In this document: positions 11,785 to 15,376 of the stretch, piece after piece
Layout of the letters: each line of letters opens with the position of its first letter
Numbering within the stretch: position 1 is the stretch's first letter
Assembly (NCBI GenBank): GCA_011391855.1
Contig: JAABPT010000433.1
Coordinates: 1 to 15,376 of the forward strand
Direction: 5' to 3'
Length of the DNA stretch: 15,376 bases
Source of the DNA: Burkholderiales bacterium
Lineage (GTDB): Bacteria > Pseudomonadota > Gammaproteobacteria > Burkholderiales > Burkholderiaceae_C
The notes under the pieces: model-generated
The model's input: the letters and a program-made list of their open reading frames with translations, nothing else
Told to the model about the DNA's origin: nothing
The model's database searches: none
Translations under genes and position numbers: made by a program

Positions 11785-12936
11785 TTGCTTCCCGACCTGC
11801 CTCCCGCGCTGCTCGCCCTCGCTGACGGGACCACCTTCCTGGGCACCTCGATCGGCGCCGCCGGCCGCACCACCGGTGAGGTGGTGTTCAACACCGCGCT
11901 CACCGGCTACCAGGAAATCCTCACCGACCCCAGCTATTGCCGGCAGATCGTGACGCTCACGTATCCGCACATCGGCAACACCGGCGTCAACGAGGAAGAC
12001 GTCGAATCCAGCCGCATCTTCGCCGCCGGCTTGGTGATCAAGGACCTGCCGCTGCGCATGTCCAATTTCCGCGCCACCCTGTCGCTGGCCGACTATCTGC
12101 AGCGCGAAGGCACGGTGGCCATCGCCGGCATCGACACGCGGCGGCTGACACGCCTGCTGCGCAGTGGCGGGGCGCAGAACGGCTGCATCGTCAGCTACGC
12201 GGCGGGCACCGAGGTGACGCCGGAACGGGTGGCCGAGGCCGTGGCGCAGGCGCGCGGCGCAGCGCCGATGAACGGTCTCGACCTGGCACGTGTGGTGTCC
12301 GTGGGCGAGCCCTACGAGTGGACCGAAACCGAGTGGCAATTGGGTTGCGGCTACGGCCGCTTGTCCGATGCCCGACACCACGTGGTGGCCTACGATTTCG
12401 GCGTCAAGCGCAACATCCTGCGCATGCTGGCCAGCCGCGGCTGCCGTGTCACCGTGGTGCCGGCACAGACGCCGGCGGCTGCCGTGCTGGCCATGAAGCC
12501 CGACGGCATCTTCCTCAGCAACGGCCCCGGCGACCCCCAGCCCTGCGACTACGCGATCGCCGCCACGCGCGAGATCATCGCCACCGGCAAGCCCACCTTC
12601 GGTATCTGCCTGGGCCACCAGATCATGGCGCTGGCCTCGGGGGCCAAGACGTTCAAGATGAAATTCGGCCACCACGGCGCCAACCATCCGGTGAAGGACC
12701 TCGACACCGGCCGCGTCAGCATCACGAGCCAGAACCACGGCTTTGCCGTCGACGAGGCCTCGCTGCCGCCGACGCTGCGACCCACGCATGTGTCGCTGTT
12801 CGACGGCACGCTGCAAGGCGTGGCGCGCACCGACCGGCCGGCGTTCAGCTTCCAGGGCCACCCCGAAGCCAGCCCGGGGCCGCACGATATCGGCCCCTTG
12901 TTCGACCGCTTCGTTGCGCTCATGGAGAAAGCCTGA
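11785..12936 (+). CDS. carA: CarA, carbamoyl-phosphate synthase small (glutaminase) subunit
   Basis: A 383-residue protein (E. coli CarA is 382). It hydrolyses glutamine and channels ammonia to CarB for carbamoyl phosphate, the precursor of pyrimidines and arginine. I chose TTG 11785, which has GGAG eight bases upstream and gives MLPDLPPALLALADGT, in register with other CarA N-termini. The in-frame GTG 11752 lacks a ribosome binding site and falls in the leader hairpin. The N-terminal domain has GEVVFNTALTGYQEILTDPS, TYPHIGNTG and DTRRLTRLLR. The class I glutamine amidotransferase domain has the nucleophile Cys275 in FGICLGHQIMAL, plus His359 and Glu361 in QGHPEASPGPHD, so the catalytic triad is complete. 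carB starts two bases after the stop. Confidence 0.96.
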   Translation: MLPDLPPALLALADGTTFLGTSIGAAGRTTGEVVFNTALTGYQEILTDPSYCRQIVTLTYPHIGNTGVNEEDVESSRIFAAGLVIKDLPLRMSNFRATLSLADYLQREGTVAIAGIDTRRLTRLLRSGGAQNGCIVSYAAGTEVTPERVAEAVAQARGAAPMNGLDLARVVSVGEPYEWTETEWQLGCGYGRLSDARHHVVAYDFGVKRNILRMLASRGCRVTVVPAQTPAAAVLAMKPDGIFLSNGPGDPQPCDYAIAATREIIATGKPTFGICLGHQIMALASGAKTFKMKFGHHGANHPVKDLDTGRVSITSQNHGFAVDEASLPPTLRPTHVSLFDGTLQGVARTDRPAFSFQGHPEASPGPHDIGPLFDRFVALMEKA

Positions 12937-12937
12937 C

Positions 12938-15376
<2,439 letters not shown>

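Overview
The window is a high-GC, densely coded bacterial chromosome segment that looks like a Burkholderiales betaproteobacterium, most likely Comamonadaceae. This rests on gene content and order (paaABCDE followed by a TetR-type regulator; tRNA-Thr, then surE-pcm-nlpD-rpoS-rlmD; a YccA-type gene and a GlcG-type gene before carAB), on protein sequence character, and on -10-like hexamers lying only 6-10 bases before several start codons. No database search was possible, so the genus is not assigned.

Region 1 (1-3797, + strand) is the end of a phenylacetate catabolism operon. It holds the 3' part of paaA, then paaB, paaC, paaD and paaE, which together form the phenylacetyl-CoA 1,2-epoxidase and its reductase and maturation protein. 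The genes overlap or nearly touch. A TetR-family regulator follows 12 bases after paaE and is a candidate PaaR.

Region 2 (3586-5178, - strand) holds two genes on the opposite strand: an uncharacterised 361-residue protein with an HNH-like signature, and a small VanZ-family membrane protein. The uncharacterised gene and the TetR gene run into each other tail to tail with a 212-bp overlap. Both proteins lose family-like sequence at the same place (about 3680), which suggests a small deletion fused the two 3' ends.

Region 3 (5282-10390, + strand) has tRNA-Thr(CGU) with a terminator hairpin, then the stress and stationary-phase cluster surE-pcm-nlpD-rpoS. The first three genes overlap by 4 bases each. 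The 23S rRNA m5U1939 methyltransferase gene rlmD follows with its own promoter-like element.

Region 4 (10411-15376) has a BI-1/YccA-family membrane protein on the - strand, a GlcG/HbpS-type protein on the + strand, and carAB on the + strand (carbamoyl-phosphate synthase; carB is cut by the window end). carA appears to use a TTG start and has a leader of about 115 nt with a strong hairpin.

I see no mobile element, CRISPR array, phage gene or clear new multi-gene system. The most interesting points are the fused gene tails at 3586-3797, the unknown HNH-like protein, short duplications at the paaC/paaD and paaD/paaE junctions, probable leaderless genes, and the carA leader hairpin.
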